Positions 15,570 to 22,902 of a DNA stretch of 28,416 nucleotides are shown one piece after another. Both the position numbers and the translations under genes were made by a program. Source of the DNA: a virus. Below the pieces are notes generated by a model. It did not search any database. It was given only the letters and a program-made list of their open reading frames with translations, and was not told the origin of the DNA. The DNA lies in IMG/VR virus record IMGVR_UViG_3300021511_000197, positions 1 to 28,416 of that record, one strand, 5' to 3'. Positions within the stretch are counted from its first letter, which is position 1, and each line of letters opens with the position of its first letter.

Positions 15570-15987
15570 CCTCAGTGTTCTCGATCAGCATAAAGCCCGC
15601 TCTCTGTTTGCTGCGCTGCTCGGAGAACTGATGGTTGAAGTGCGGCAGGGCCAGCCAGTTGATGATGACGCTGTTGCCATCGTAGTAGCCGATGCCGACG
15701 TAGTGCTGCTGGGGACCGCCGACGATGGCCTGCCCCTTAAAGCCAAAGAAGTACCCCCGCTGGTGGCTGAGCACGGTCAGTTCCTTGCCCTTGACCCCCT
15801 GGAGACGCAGCCCGGTGACCCTGAGTCCGGGGTTGGCCGCCAGGAACTCGCGCAGCCGGTGCCACGCGGCCGGCGCGTTCTTGCGGTCGTCCTGGATCAC
15901 GGTGCGGCCGTCCGACAGTGAAGCCAGCCAGCGCACCGGCGGCGTGTCCGGGGTCACGTTGAAGGCAACCAGGTGTTCCTTAGCCAT
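15559..15987 (-). CDS. unknown protein, mixed alpha/beta
   Basis: 142 residues from ATG 15987, overlapping the previous stop by 8 nt (ATGGCTAA). Strands LRVTGLRLQGVKG, GYFFGFKGQAIVGG and YVGIGYYDGNSVIINWL suggest a compact beta-rich fold. No signal peptide, metal site or catalytic motif is visible. It lies in the run of small operon genes upstream of recA. No family recognised. Confidence 0.55.
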   Translation of the reverse strand: MAKEHLVAFNVTPDTPPVRWLASLSDGRTVIQDDRKNAPAAWHRLREFLAANPGLRVTGLRLQGVKGKELTVLSHQRGYFFGFKGQAIVGGPQQHYVGIGYYDGNSVIINWLALPHFNHQFSEQRSKQRAGFMLIENTEDGG

Positions 15988-16312
15988 CGCTCATCTCCGG
16001 GGTGTTGCCCGCCCTGGTGTCGATCTTCATCGACTCGCCCTGGGTCATCTCCACCACGCCGCCCGGCAGACCGCCTTGAATCCGCGGCGTCACCTTATGG
16101 ACACGGGTGTCGGGGCCGGGCTCGACCTGCGGTTCCGCGTCCGGCTCGACCCGCGGTGAGGTTCGATGTACGTCACCGTCGAAGAACCGTTCAATCCGCG
16201 CCCCCACCTCGTCGAGAAACTCCCGTCGAGTGGCCGTCCCTGGGCGCCCCACGTTTGCCTCTTCCAGAAAGGCCGTGAGCTCGTTGACGAATTGAGCCTG
16301 TCGATCAGTCAT
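15980..16312 (-). CDS. unknown protein
   Basis: 110 residues from ATG 16312 (first residues MTDRQAQFVNELTAFLEEA); an upstream GTG at 16333 is less likely because it lies deeper in the preceding gene. The N-terminal 50 residues are helical, the middle is Pro/Glu/Asp-rich (SPRVEPDAEPQVEPG), and the end is a short strand region. No known domain. It overlaps the gene before it by 8 nt. Confidence 0.5.
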   Translation of the reverse strand: MTDRQAQFVNELTAFLEEANVGRPGTATRREFLDEVGARIERFFDGDVHRTSPRVEPDAEPQVEPGPDTRVHKVTPRIQGGLPGGVVEMTQGESMKIDTRAGNTPEMSDG

Positions 16313-16619
16313 CGAGAAACTCCCGCTGTGCAATCACCAGATGCACTCTGTTCTTGGTCCGGAGGTAGTCGGTGTACGTGTCAAACACACGCTTGCTGCA
16401 CCGGCGCAGCTTGTAGAGCGGTTCACCCCGTTCCCGATCCCGCGCCTGCGGGATCGTCGGGTGCTCGACGGGGTTGAACAGCGTCCCGTCCGCCTGGGCG
16501 AGCACCTGCCATCGGTCATCGGCCAGAGCGCGGGCCGCGATTTCGCTGGAGGGCACGGGTGGTGGATGGGGATCGTCGTAGGAGTGGGGCGTGCCGCCCA
16601 CGTCAACCACGATCATCAT
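16305..16619 (-). CDS. unknown small protein
   Basis: 104 residues from ATG 16619, which overlaps the preceding stop as ATGA. Residues 1-26 carry the strand MMIVVDVGG and a Pro/His stretch (DDPHPPPVPSSE), and the C-terminus is a charged helix with a strand (RVHLVIAQREFLDD). RRCSKRVFDTYTDYLRTK is basic. No family recognised. The frame is open much further upstream but that part runs through the neighbouring zinc protein. Confidence 0.5.
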   Translation of the reverse strand: MMIVVDVGGTPHSYDDPHPPPVPSSEIAARALADDRWQVLAQADGTLFNPVEHPTIPQARDRERGEPLYKLRRCSKRVFDTYTDYLRTKNRVHLVIAQREFLDD

Positions 16620-16957
16620 AGCTTGCTCCTGACGTTGAAGGCCGCGTCGCACCCCTCGGGTGCGTTCTCTTCGTACTCGCAGAGCAGGGCATCGTCGGCG
16701 GGCCCGTAGTGGAACTGCCCCTCGATGGTTCGTCGGTAGGACTTCCCGCCGCACAGGCCGCACTTGGCCTGCACCACGGTCGTCACCGGACCGGGGGATT
16801 TGTCCATCGCGGCGAGGTCCGCGTTGTTGCGGGTGATCTGGAACTCCATCAGCGCCCGGCCGCAGTCCGCACACTCCAGTCGGACCTTGCCCCGATCCTT
16901 GAGCCCCTTGGGCTCCCACTTGCCCTCGGTGATCTCTAATCTCGCTTTCTCTGGCAC
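16616..16957 (-). CDS. small zinc protein with two CxxC pairs
   Basis: 113 residues from GTG 16957, placed there because AGGTGG and GGGAGG precede it and the next gene's stop lies just upstream; an earlier GTG at 16975 would add six residues. Cysteine pairs CADC (29-32) and CGLC (66-69), plus C93 and C103, indicate one or two zinc sites. The pattern resembles a zinc-ribbon protein that binds nucleic acid, but no named family is recognised. It overlaps the next gene as ATGA. Confidence 0.6.
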   Translation of the reverse strand: MPEKARLEITEGKWEPKGLKDRGKVRLECADCGRALMEFQITRNNADLAAMDKSPGPVTTVVQAKCGLCGGKSYRRTIEGQFHYGPADDALLCEYEENAPEGCDAAFNVRSKL

Positions 16958-16964
16958 AAGCCAC

Positions 16965-17315
16965 CTACCTCCCACCAGTGACCGCCAGCGGCACTGGTGC
17001 CCTGGCCCCGATCTCGCCCGTGTGGATGTAGTGGTCAGGGTTTTTGAGAACGTCCGGGTTGATCCGGTCGCCGGACCGGTACCACGGCTTCTCGCGTTTT
17101 TCGCCCTTCTTTCTGCGCCTGGCCCTGGGCGGCCGGCGCGAGGGATGACACGGCGTCGAGGTGCCCCTCACCATCACGGCAGCGCCCATGCCGATCAGAC
17201 GGACCAGCGCCGGCCGGCGGCACCGGGGGCACTCTTCGAGGCGCTCGGCCGACATGCTCTGGAACGCCTCGAACTCGTGTCCGCAGTCCCGGCATTGGTA
17301 CTCATAGGTGGGCAC
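16965..17315 (-). CDS. FmdB-type zinc-ribbon protein
   Basis: 116 residues from GTG 17315. The N-terminus MPTYEYQCRDCGHEFEAF is the hallmark of the FmdB/PF09723 zinc-ribbon family, with zinc ligands C8, C11, C29 and C32. The family is widespread in bacteria, archaea and phages; FmdB was proposed as a regulatory protein but its biochemical role is poorly defined. The remainder is basic (RRKKGEKREKPWYRS) and likely contacts nucleic acid. Its Shine-Dalgarno GGAGGG is part of a CCCTC-TTG-GAGGG inverted repeat (17330-17337 and adjacent), so translation start could be modulated by RNA structure. Confidence 0.72.
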   Translation of the reverse strand: MPTYEYQCRDCGHEFEAFQSMSAERLEECPRCRRPALVRLIGMGAAVMVRGTSTPCHPSRRPPRARRRKKGEKREKPWYRSGDRINPDVLKNPDHYIHTGEIGARAPVPLAVTGGR

Positions 17316-17332
17316 GTCTTCTCTCCCTCCAA

Positions 17333-17366
17333 GAGGGTTGTACGGACGACTTCTACTTTTGGTCAG
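17333..17366. repeat. fragment of the repeat family at a gene junction
   Basis: GAGGGTTGTACGGAC, nine unrelated bases and TTTTGGTCAG match 23521-23554 at identical spacing (25 of 34 positions). Here the block covers the last codons and stop of the coiled-coil gene (17353) and the leader of the FmdB-type gene. It is the only copy found inside the compact operon. Confidence 0.65.
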
Positions 17367-17901
17367 CGAATGTTCCGTTTTCGCGGGTGAACTGGGCGAG
17401 CGCGGTTTTATCCTCGGGCTTGAACGGGCCGCCGTTGGTGACCTCGCGTTCGATCTGGCGCTTGACCTCCCGCTGTACGTCCGGCGACATCTTCTGCACC
17501 GCGCAGGTGACCAGCTTCAGCAGGTTGCCGTTGGTCTTGGCCCGCTTAACGAAGATCCCAAGCAGAAGCAGGCCCGCCCCCAAGAACAACGACACGATCA
17601 CACCGGCCCCCAGGACCACCCACCCGGCGCCGCCGTAGGTGATGTTCTCGGCCTGGACGGACTTCTTCCAGGCCAGCAGCGTTTCGGCTACCTGGGTGGT
17701 CTGGTTGGTCTCGTTCTCGATCCTCTCGATCGTTTCGGCCAGGAACTGGGTGTCGGCGTGCTGCTCGGTCAGCTTCTCCAGTTTGGATTCGAGAACCCCG
17801 AGTTTGGCCTGGACCGCACCGGGGGCTACACAGGCGGTGGTGATAGTGCCCGACAGGCACAGTAGTGAGATCACGACGCTCGCGATCTTCACCGTTCGCA
17901 T
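17353..17901 (-). CDS. exported, membrane-anchored coiled-coil protein
   Basis: 182 residues from ATG 17901 with GAGGGAGAAG upstream. Residues 1-24 form a signal sequence (KIASVVISLLCLSG) ending near a cysteine (TTAC, C24) that could be a lipidation site but departs from the lipobox at the -3 position. Residues 30-85 are a heptad-rich coiled coil (LGVLESKLEKLTEQHAD). Residues 91-118 are a strong transmembrane helix (VLGAGVIVSLFLGAG), and the remaining 64 residues are charged. Architecture recalls phage membrane-fusion/spanin or anchor proteins, but no lysis cassette is adjacent. Unknown function; envelope location is likely. Confidence 0.62.
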   Translation of the reverse strand: MRTVKIASVVISLLCLSGTITTACVAPGAVQAKLGVLESKLEKLTEQHADTQFLAETIERIENETNQTTQVAETLLAWKKSVQAENITYGGAGWVVLGAGVIVSLFLGAGLLLLGIFVKRAKTNGNLLKLVTCAVQKMSPDVQREVKRQIEREVTNGGPFKPEDKTALAQFTRENGTFADQK

Positions 17902-17923
17902 GGCTTCTCCCTCGTCCCGATTC

Positions 17924-18835
17924 TCATCCCATCGCCCCTTCGCAGATTTCCCCGAAGGGGCACCGCTTGCACTCGATCAGGTCGTCGCACGTGGGGAAGT
18001 GACCCATCTCGTTCTTGAGTCCTTCGACGCGCACCAGTTCCTCGTATTCCTTCTGGATGCTGCCGGCCTTGCGGCCCAGGTCGTCCCAGGTGAAGGGCAC
18101 CTCGGGCATGGCCCGGCTCTGGTCCTCGGCATTGAGGTACACCGGACAGCAGCAGAGATGCTCGGGGTCGGTGGCCCAGCCGGCCTTGAGCGCATACATG
18201 GCGTATGCGCAGAGTTGCTCGGCCACGTCGGCGGATGGCCTGCCCGTCTTCCAGTCGATCAGGAACGCCGTGCCGTCAGCGCGGATGGCCAAGTCGAGCT
18301 TGACCGAAACGACCGCCCCCTGCTTGGTGCGAAAGGTCAGGAACTCCTCGGTGGTCAGGTAGTCCGCCGGATCGGCCTTGCGCAGACGCTGCATGACCAC
18401 GCCGTGATAGAAGTTGTGCAGGCAGCGCAGCACGCGCTGCTTGTACTCTTCGCACTTTTCCTTGCTGGGCTTCGGTCCGTAGTAGTGCTCGGAGAGCAGC
18501 AGGAACTTCGAGGGATGCCTGCGGCCCAGCCCCTTGGTGGATTCGACCCAGCCCTTGCGCAGGAGCTTGACGGCATGGGCCTGCGCCTTGTCCCGCGGGA
18601 CGAGCTCGCCCCTGGTCCGCAGCCCGTGGATGACGTGCTCGATGATGGTGTGGACGATGTCCCCGGTCCACAGTGGCAGACCCGAGAGCTTCTTGAGCAG
18701 ATAGGCTTTGCGACGCTCCGGGCTGGCCGATTCCATCCAACCGCCGTCCGCCAGGAAGTAATGATAGTAGTACCGGCGCATGCAGGTCTTGAGCGTCCTG
18801 ATCCTGGAATGGCTCCACGCAACTTGCGCCATCAT
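17924..18835 (-). CDS. Cas4/RecB-like PD-(D/E)XK nuclease with a likely iron-sulfur cluster (copy 2)
   Basis: 303 residues from tandem ATGs at 18835/18832, AGGG upstream. Motifs: WSHSRIRTLKTCMRRYYYHYF (7-27, C18), TGDIVHTIIEHV with H62, KLDLAIRADG with D181, FLIDWKTG (191-198, D194 and K196) and EQLCAYAMYAL (206-216, Q207). The C-terminal cysteines C283, C289, C292 and C298, with C18, supply a 4Fe-4S site. Same fold as the nuclease at 6555-7475 but widely diverged outside motifs, so the pair is old rather than a recent copy. Likely end-resection or recombination nuclease working with RecA; Cas4-like roles in spacer acquisition have no support here because no cas1/cas2 or array is present. Confidence 0.85.
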   Translation of the reverse strand: MMAQVAWSHSRIRTLKTCMRRYYYHYFLADGGWMESASPERRKAYLLKKLSGLPLWTGDIVHTIIEHVIHGLRTRGELVPRDKAQAHAVKLLRKGWVESTKGLGRRHPSKFLLLSEHYYGPKPSKEKCEEYKQRVLRCLHNFYHGVVMQRLRKADPADYLTTEEFLTFRTKQGAVVSVKLDLAIRADGTAFLIDWKTGRPSADVAEQLCAYAMYALKAGWATDPEHLCCCPVYLNAEDQSRAMPEVPFTWDDLGRKAGSIQKEYEELVRVEGLKNEMGHFPTCDDLIECKRCPFGEICEGAMG

Positions 18836-18861
18836 TCTACCCTGCTGCGTTGTTCCTTTGG

Positions 18862-20043
18862 TTATCCACCAACGACCATCTGCTGTTGAAGATCGTCGCG
18901 AAGCTCGTAATAGCGCTTATCAAAAAACGGGAACCACTCGGGGACGAAGCGGACGATGCCTCCGTTAACATCTTGTTGGAACGTGCAGATCACGAAGCCG
19001 ACGTGGGCTTCGAGCTTCTTTTTTCTCATAAATGTGCTCTGATCCGCGCAGCATCCGCACTGAAGCGTGTGAACGTTTCGGGGGAAGCAGTAATCAAGTT
19101 TGTGAGTGTGCCCCAGCAGCAATATGGCCGGCTTGAGCCCACCTTGTAAGGACTCGACCATCTTCTGAGCGGAGTAGGAAATGGCGTAGGCGGAACCGCC
19201 TCCGGGGTGCATGATCTTGATCGTCGCATCGCCGTTTGGCGCTTGCAGCAGAACATCCGCTTCCAGATAGCCCAGATACTGAAGGTCGTTGCGGCCCCGC
19301 TCTTTGGCTTCCAGGTACAGGTAGCGACCGAACTCCACTCCCTCCCGCTGGTAGTACCAACCCTCGTGGTCGTCACCGTCGACGTAGTACGTGGTGATCC
19401 CTTTGCGCTGGGGCCAGTTGTCGATGGCGAACAGGGCCTGGTCGGTGAACCCGTGGACGACCAGTTCATGCGTGTTGAACCTAGCCTCGCCGTCCACGTA
19501 GTTGCCGGGACAGAACACGGTCTTGATCTTGCGACGTGCGAACTCGTCGTAGGCGGCTTCGAGCACGTCGAGACGGGAGTGTTTGTTCCCCATGTGCATG
19601 TCCGACACGACGCCGAACTGCATGGGTTTGCCGTGGAAGTGGTTAGGGAAGTGAATCCTGCGCCCACCGGTCTGGACGGTCTTGCCAAGCTGGACGGTGT
19701 TGCCCACCCGCTTGACGATGTAGCCGCGATCCTCCAGGTCGGTGAGCGCCGCCTCAACCTCTTCGACCGAGACGTTGAGCTTGCCGGCGAGCGTCTTGAC
19801 GGTCCTGGGCCGGTTGAGTTGTCGCAGCAGGATCGAGCGGAACTGCGGATCGGTGGCGTCGAACCTGACGGTGGGGACGTTCTCCAGCAGCACCCTGGCT
19901 TGAGTGATGAGTTGCCGCGCCTCCCACACCGACACCTGCAACGCCAGGGCCACGTCCTTGCGGCCCTGGCCGCGCTGCACCATCTTGGCCACGTCGGTCA
20001 GGAGACGCTGTCTTTCGTCGCCTTGCTTGAGCATCCTCCACAC
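18862..20043 (-). CDS. metallophosphoesterase with an N-terminal winged-helix region
   Basis: 393 residues. Residues 20-120 contain helix-turn-helix and winged-helix segments (VALALQVSVWEARQLI; TVKTLAGKLNVSVEEVEAAL). The calcineurin-like core follows: VVSDMHMG (145-152), PGNYVDG (179-185), GDDHE (223-227), KIMHPGGG (276-283) and LLGHTHK (309-315). This is the five-block metal-binding set, although block 2 reads GNYVDG, not the common GDxxD, and block 3 GDDHE. Related phage and archaeal enzymes act on nucleic acid or nucleotides. GTG 20043 is used; the only nearby ATG (20034) has GGAGG with no spacer, so the start is unsure. Confidence 0.78.
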   Translation of the reverse strand: MWRMLKQGDERQRLLTDVAKMVQRGQGRKDVALALQVSVWEARQLITQARVLLENVPTVRFDATDPQFRSILLRQLNRPRTVKTLAGKLNVSVEEVEAALTDLEDRGYIVKRVGNTVQLGKTVQTGGRRIHFPNHFHGKPMQFGVVSDMHMGNKHSRLDVLEAAYDEFARRKIKTVFCPGNYVDGEARFNTHELVVHGFTDQALFAIDNWPQRKGITTYYVDGDDHEGWYYQREGVEFGRYLYLEAKERGRNDLQYLGYLEADVLLQAPNGDATIKIMHPGGGSAYAISYSAQKMVESLQGGLKPAILLLGHTHKLDYCFPRNVHTLQCGCCADQSTFMRKKKLEAHVGFVICTFQQDVNGGIVRFVPEWFPFFDKRYYELRDDLQQQMVVGG

Positions 20044-20091
20044 CTGCTTTCGCGGCGCGGATGGTGGGGCCGAATGGTGGGAGCCTACAGG

Positions 20092-20388
20092 TCACACGCT
20101 CCGGCGGGGCAGTCGCCCACCGCAACGCCGGCCGTCAGGTTGCCGAGGTGTTTGGCGTCCTCGGCGACCGGGAGCGGGCTCACCGGAGATGATCCGCACG
20201 ACGGGGAACAGCATCCCCGTCGAGCGGTTGTCGCCTTCAGTCGTCGCCGGGCCCGTCGTTGTTGTTGGTAGTGTTACCGTTGGGGGTGGTAATGATGATG
20301 ATTGTAGGTGGGCCGGTGGTGGTTGGCCGTTGGTGGGTGAGGCGATGATGGTCAGCGAGATGACAATGACCAGCAGCGCCGTTTTCAT
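20092..20388 (-). CDS. small secreted Pro/Thr-rich protein
   Basis: 98 residues from ATG 20388, which overlaps the upstream stop as ATGA. Residues 1-20 are a clear signal sequence (MKTALLVIVISLTIIASPT), followed by a Pro/Ser/Thr-rich linker (LPPPTVTLPTTTTGPAT) and a basic tail ending RRCGGRLPRRSV. No domain is recognised. Codon-coupled start supports it as a gene; it would be exported and is compositionally unusual. Function unknown. Confidence 0.5.
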   Translation of the reverse strand: MKTALLVIVISLTIIASPTNGQPPPAHLQSSSLPPPTVTLPTTTTGPATTEGDNRSTGMLFPVVRIISGEPAPGRRGRQTPRQPDGRRCGGRLPRRSV

Positions 20389-20843
20389 TTCGCGCCGTCC
20401 CGAAACTCGACCAGCGCCTCGATGGCGCCGTCAACGGCCGCGCCGAGCACGATCTGCATAGGCCCCAGGTTGTCGCCCAGTTCCGCCAGATGGCTCGCCG
20501 CGTAGCGCTCGATGACGTCGATCACCGCGATGGCCACGTAGCGATAGCGATCGTCATCGAACTGGGCCAGGGCCAGCGCCCTGGCGGCATCGAAGCTCGG
20601 ACCTTCGGGGTCCAGCAGCAACTCCTTCGCGGCTTGGAAGTATTGCAGCAGGGGATCGACTTGCTCGGGCTTGATGGCGGTTTCCCCGAGCGCGATGCGG
20701 GTGCCGATCTTGACGAAGAACTTGACGTCCTCGCTGTACCGGGTGACGTTCTGGGGATCGCCCCAGTCGCCATCCGGGAGGCCGGAACATCCACTGACGA
20801 TCGGAACCAGGAACAGGGTCAACAGAACACAGAGGGTCTTCAT
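20385..20843 (-). CDS. small lipoprotein
   Basis: 152 residues from ATG 20843, preceded by GTGGAGATGAGAG. Signal sequence LCVLLTLFLVPI is followed by lipobox VSGC (16-19), predicting lipidation at C19. The mature part is helical (LLQYFQAAKELLLDPEG; AIAVIDVIERYAASHLAEL) with no known domain. It shares signal and size style with the lipoprotein at 20996-21538 and probably belongs to the same exported group. Function unknown; an envelope role, for instance superinfection exclusion as in other phage lipoproteins, is only a guess. Confidence 0.68.
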   Translation of the reverse strand: MKTLCVLLTLFLVPIVSGCSGLPDGDWGDPQNVTRYSEDVKFFVKIGTRIALGETAIKPEQVDPLLQYFQAAKELLLDPEGPSFDAARALALAQFDDDRYRYVAIAVIDVIERYAASHLAELGDNLGPMQIVLGAAVDGAIEALVEFRDGAK

Positions 20844-20951
20844 CTCTCATCTCCACTTTCAAAGGACAGGACATTCACAAAACAGTTCGCCGCAGGCTTA
20901 TACACCAACCGATGACGTGTAGTGGAAATGAAATCGTCAAAACAAGGGAAT

Positions 20952-20975
20952 GGGGCCGGGCTTTCGCCCGGCCCC
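20952..20975 (-). terminator. GC-rich hairpin, candidate terminator
   Basis: A perfect 10-bp inverted repeat GGGGCCGGGC / GCCCGGCCCC with a four-base loop, read as GAAA on the minus strand (a GNRA-type loop). It lies 21 nt past the stop of the lipoprotein gene 20996-21538. The following bases (ATTCCCTTGTTTTG) have only a weak U tract, so termination may be partial. Confidence 0.6.
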
Positions 20976-20995
20976 GGCTCTCTCCCCCTCCCAGG

Positions 20996-21538
20996 CTACG
21001 GCGACGGCGCTTCCGGGATCAAGCCCTTGAGCTTGGGCAGCACGCCGCCCAGCAGCGCCCCCCAGGCCTCGATCTCGGTCGTCGCTTCCATGATCGCCGA
21101 GCGCAGTTGGTCACTGCGTGACCAGATCGGCTTCTGGGCCTCGATGAACCCGTACACCTGATCGAGATACGAGTCGGCCCGCTCGCCCATGACGGCGAGT
21201 AATGCGAGGAAAGCGAAGTTTTCCGAAGTGACGATCTCATCGGCGGCAAGCTCGGCGGCCAGGGCGTCGAGGACTTCCATCGCCGCCCCGGCGTCCACGG
21301 TGCCGTCAGGTCCACCGGCGCTTTCCAGGATCGCCAGCTTGGCCTCGGCCACGTACCCCCGCCGGGACTCGGTGATCAGGACCCGGTTCAGGCCCCAGGA
21401 CTTGGCCAGGAAGGCGTTGCGAATCTCCAGGTTCGAGTCCTGGCCGGTCGCCAGGGACTCCTGGGCCAGCCGCATGGAACTACAGCCGCTCAGCAACAGC
21501 ACGCCGGCCAGCGCGAAGGAAGCAGTTTGCTTCATCAT
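20996..21538 (-). CDS. lipoprotein
   Basis: 180 residues from ATG 21538 (a second ATG follows at once), with GAGGTGAGAG upstream. Signal ALAGVLLL plus lipobox LSGC (16-19) predicts an outer- or inner-membrane lipoprotein. The mature region is helical (VDAGAAMEVLDALAAELAAD; DQVYGFIEAQKPIW) and ends in a Pro-rich tail. No known domain. It is followed by a terminator-like hairpin and preceded by a small soluble gene, so it may end a short envelope-gene unit. Confidence 0.68.
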   Translation of the reverse strand: MMKQTASFALAGVLLLSGCSSMRLAQESLATGQDSNLEIRNAFLAKSWGLNRVLITESRRGYVAEAKLAILESAGGPDGTVDAGAAMEVLDALAAELAADEIVTSENFAFLALLAVMGERADSYLDQVYGFIEAQKPIWSRSDQLRSAIMEATTEIEAWGALLGGVLPKLKGLIPEAPSP

Positions 21539-21546
21539 CTCTCACC

Positions 21547-21822
21547 TCACACTCCAAATGCTGCCATGAGTTGCAGCGCCATCACGAACCCCTCGACCCA
21601 CTTCTCCGTGGCGATCGCAGCCATCAGCTTGGCCTGCTGCTCGCGGATGTCTTTGCGCCGCAGCATCCGCACGCCAATGTTGAACCCGCCCGTGTCCCGC
21701 AGACCGACCGTCTGCCGGGACAACCGCCTGACCTCCTTGAAATCATCGGCGTTCACGTCCGTCAGAGACCCGAACACCTCGGCGACCTTGGTCGCCACCT
21801 CCTTCATCAACGCTTCATCCAT
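21547..21822 (-). CDS. small unknown protein
   Basis: 91 residues from ATG 21822, GGGAG eight bases upstream. Helical and charged at first (MDEALMKEVATKVAEVFGSL), with a hydrophobic end (FVMALQLMAAFGV) that could insert in or lie along a membrane. The stop is 8 nt before the lipoprotein start, so they form one unit. No family recognised. Confidence 0.55.
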   Translation of the reverse strand: MDEALMKEVATKVAEVFGSLTDVNADDFKEVRRLSRQTVGLRDTGGFNIGVRMLRRKDIREQQAKLMAAIATEKWVEGFVMALQLMAAFGV

Positions 21823-22455
21823 TGAGCTTCTCCCTCGGCGGCCTCGCCGCCTGCGCCTGCTATGATCCCGACGTAGTGGGTGGATGTGGTAGAATCCGTT
21901 ACACTCAGTTTTATGACTTGGCCGGTTGCGGCTTGTCTGATATCAATGGCCCGTCAGGAGGTTATACACCTGAGTTCAGGTTATGGTCGGTCCATTTTCG
22001 AAGTTGGGTACTTTTTTCTGAATCCCGTCACCGCTTGATCCCGGATGGAGACAGTCCATGCCTCGATCCCTCTGTGAGGGTTGTACGGATTCTCGGCCAC
22101 GCCCGTCGCCGATTGTCGGGGCCCAACAGGCCGTCAGGGGGTTATACGCCAGAGTTTAGGGATTGGTCGGCCTGCGCACTAAGGCGGGGCATCTTCGCGG
22201 GACACCGCCAGTTTGGAGATGATCAAGAGACGTGCGATCAGGGGCGACGTGCGGCTTCCCCCCGTGCTCAGCAACCACAAGATCCATTGGACTCGCCGAG
22301 TGGCTCATGGAGTGCGGTTCTGACGGCCCCGTCTTTGAGGATATGGGTGCGACCCGCCCAGGGATGCGCAGATGCTTGAGCAAGCCATTCAGCGCACTTC
22401 CAAATGCTGGTGTTTGGTTGGCCAAAGAAGTCCTCCCATCGTTCGAGGCGACTGC
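21823..22455. repeat. gene-poor block with two decayed copies of the sigma-tail/66-aa-gene junction
   Basis: No convincing gene fills these 633 bases. Copy C (about 21935-22095) has a TAA at 21983-21981 preceded by codons for RDQAVTGFRKKYPTSKMDRP, close to the tail of the sigma-like protein at 28138. Exactly 26 bases further on, ACG replaces the ATG that starts the 66-aa genes elsewhere. Copy D (about 22115-22173) repeats the junction with more decay and sits about 178 bp away in direct orientation. Bases 22174-22455 show no recognisable feature. Confidence 0.7.
21981..22088 (-). pseudogene. decayed 3' end of a sigma-region-4-like gene (copy C)
   Basis: The frame reads (…)RPYNPHRGIEAWTVSIRD and then QAVTGFRKKYPTSKMDRP to a TAA. 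The last 20 residues align without gaps to RDRAVARVRKTYPTLMMDRP of the gene at 28138 (13 identical). Upstream it diverges and no start is visible, so it is a fragment. The next codons in the same order would be the 66-aa gene, but its start is ACG and a stop follows three codons later. Confidence 0.6.
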
Positions 22456-22902
22456 TCAGCCATCAACACCGGTGTCGTCTGCGGATTCGCCGTCCGGCTC
22501 CCACAATCGATCCTCCATCGGCTCTTGTCTGCGGGGAAACTGGATGTTCTGTATCGGTTCCGCTTCGATCTGTTCGAGTTCTTCTTCAAGAGAGTTCTGT
22601 CTCGGGGGATCCCAGTAAGAGGAGATGGTTTCATAGGATTGCCGCGTCACTTTTCGTATCGTCGCGTGACTGACCTCCAGGCCAGCCCCTTCCAAGAGCT
22701 TGATGGCCAAGCGCACTTTCTCCCTCGCGGCGCGCGACTGGTGCTGCCCATAAACTCCAAATCCCTCGCGGGCGGATCCCCGGCCAGAGCTCCGCCGCTT
22801 GGTATAGAACCCGTTCAAGATAGCTTCTGTCTTGGCTTCAGCGCGAGGGAGCCATATTTGGCGCACTTCTTCGATGGACATACCACGCCGCACTCGCGTC
22901 AT
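22456..22902 (-). CDS. helix-turn-helix DNA-binding protein
   Basis: 148 residues from ATG 22902, with AGGAGG eight bases upstream (the best ribosome site in this block). A helix-turn-helix lies at about 61-97 (EKVRLAIKLLEGAGLEVSHA then TIRKVTRQSYETISSYWDP). The pattern recalls KfrA-like or transposon/plasmid-associated accessory regulators, but the family is not certain. N-terminal 1-58 is basic and Gly/Ser/Arg-rich, and the C-terminal 100-148 is acidic (SLEEELEQIEAEP). A promoter-like site lies upstream at 23010-23038. It stands alone among repeats, suggesting an independent regulatory unit. Confidence 0.65.
   Translation of the reverse strand: MTRVRRGMSIEEVRQIWLPRAEAKTEAILNGFYTKRRSSGRGSAREGFGVYGQHQSRAAREKVRLAIKLLEGAGLEVSHATIRKVTRQSYETISSYWDPPRQNSLEEELEQIEAEPIQNIQFPRRQEPMEDRLWEPDGESADDTGVDG

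Noticed and set aside
6555-18835. Cas4-like nucleases as part of a CRISPR system
   Set aside because: No direct-repeat array and no cas1, cas2 or effector gene are present in the window.
21935-22173. Repeat copies as integron attC sites
   Set aside because: The ends do not match the RYYYAAC/GTTRRRY core, and no integron integrase is visible.
21822-22379. Plus-strand frame with internal repeats (GGYTPEFR twice)
   Set aside because: The repeat in the peptide comes from the decayed DNA repeat copies C and D, and there is no ribosome site or known domain.
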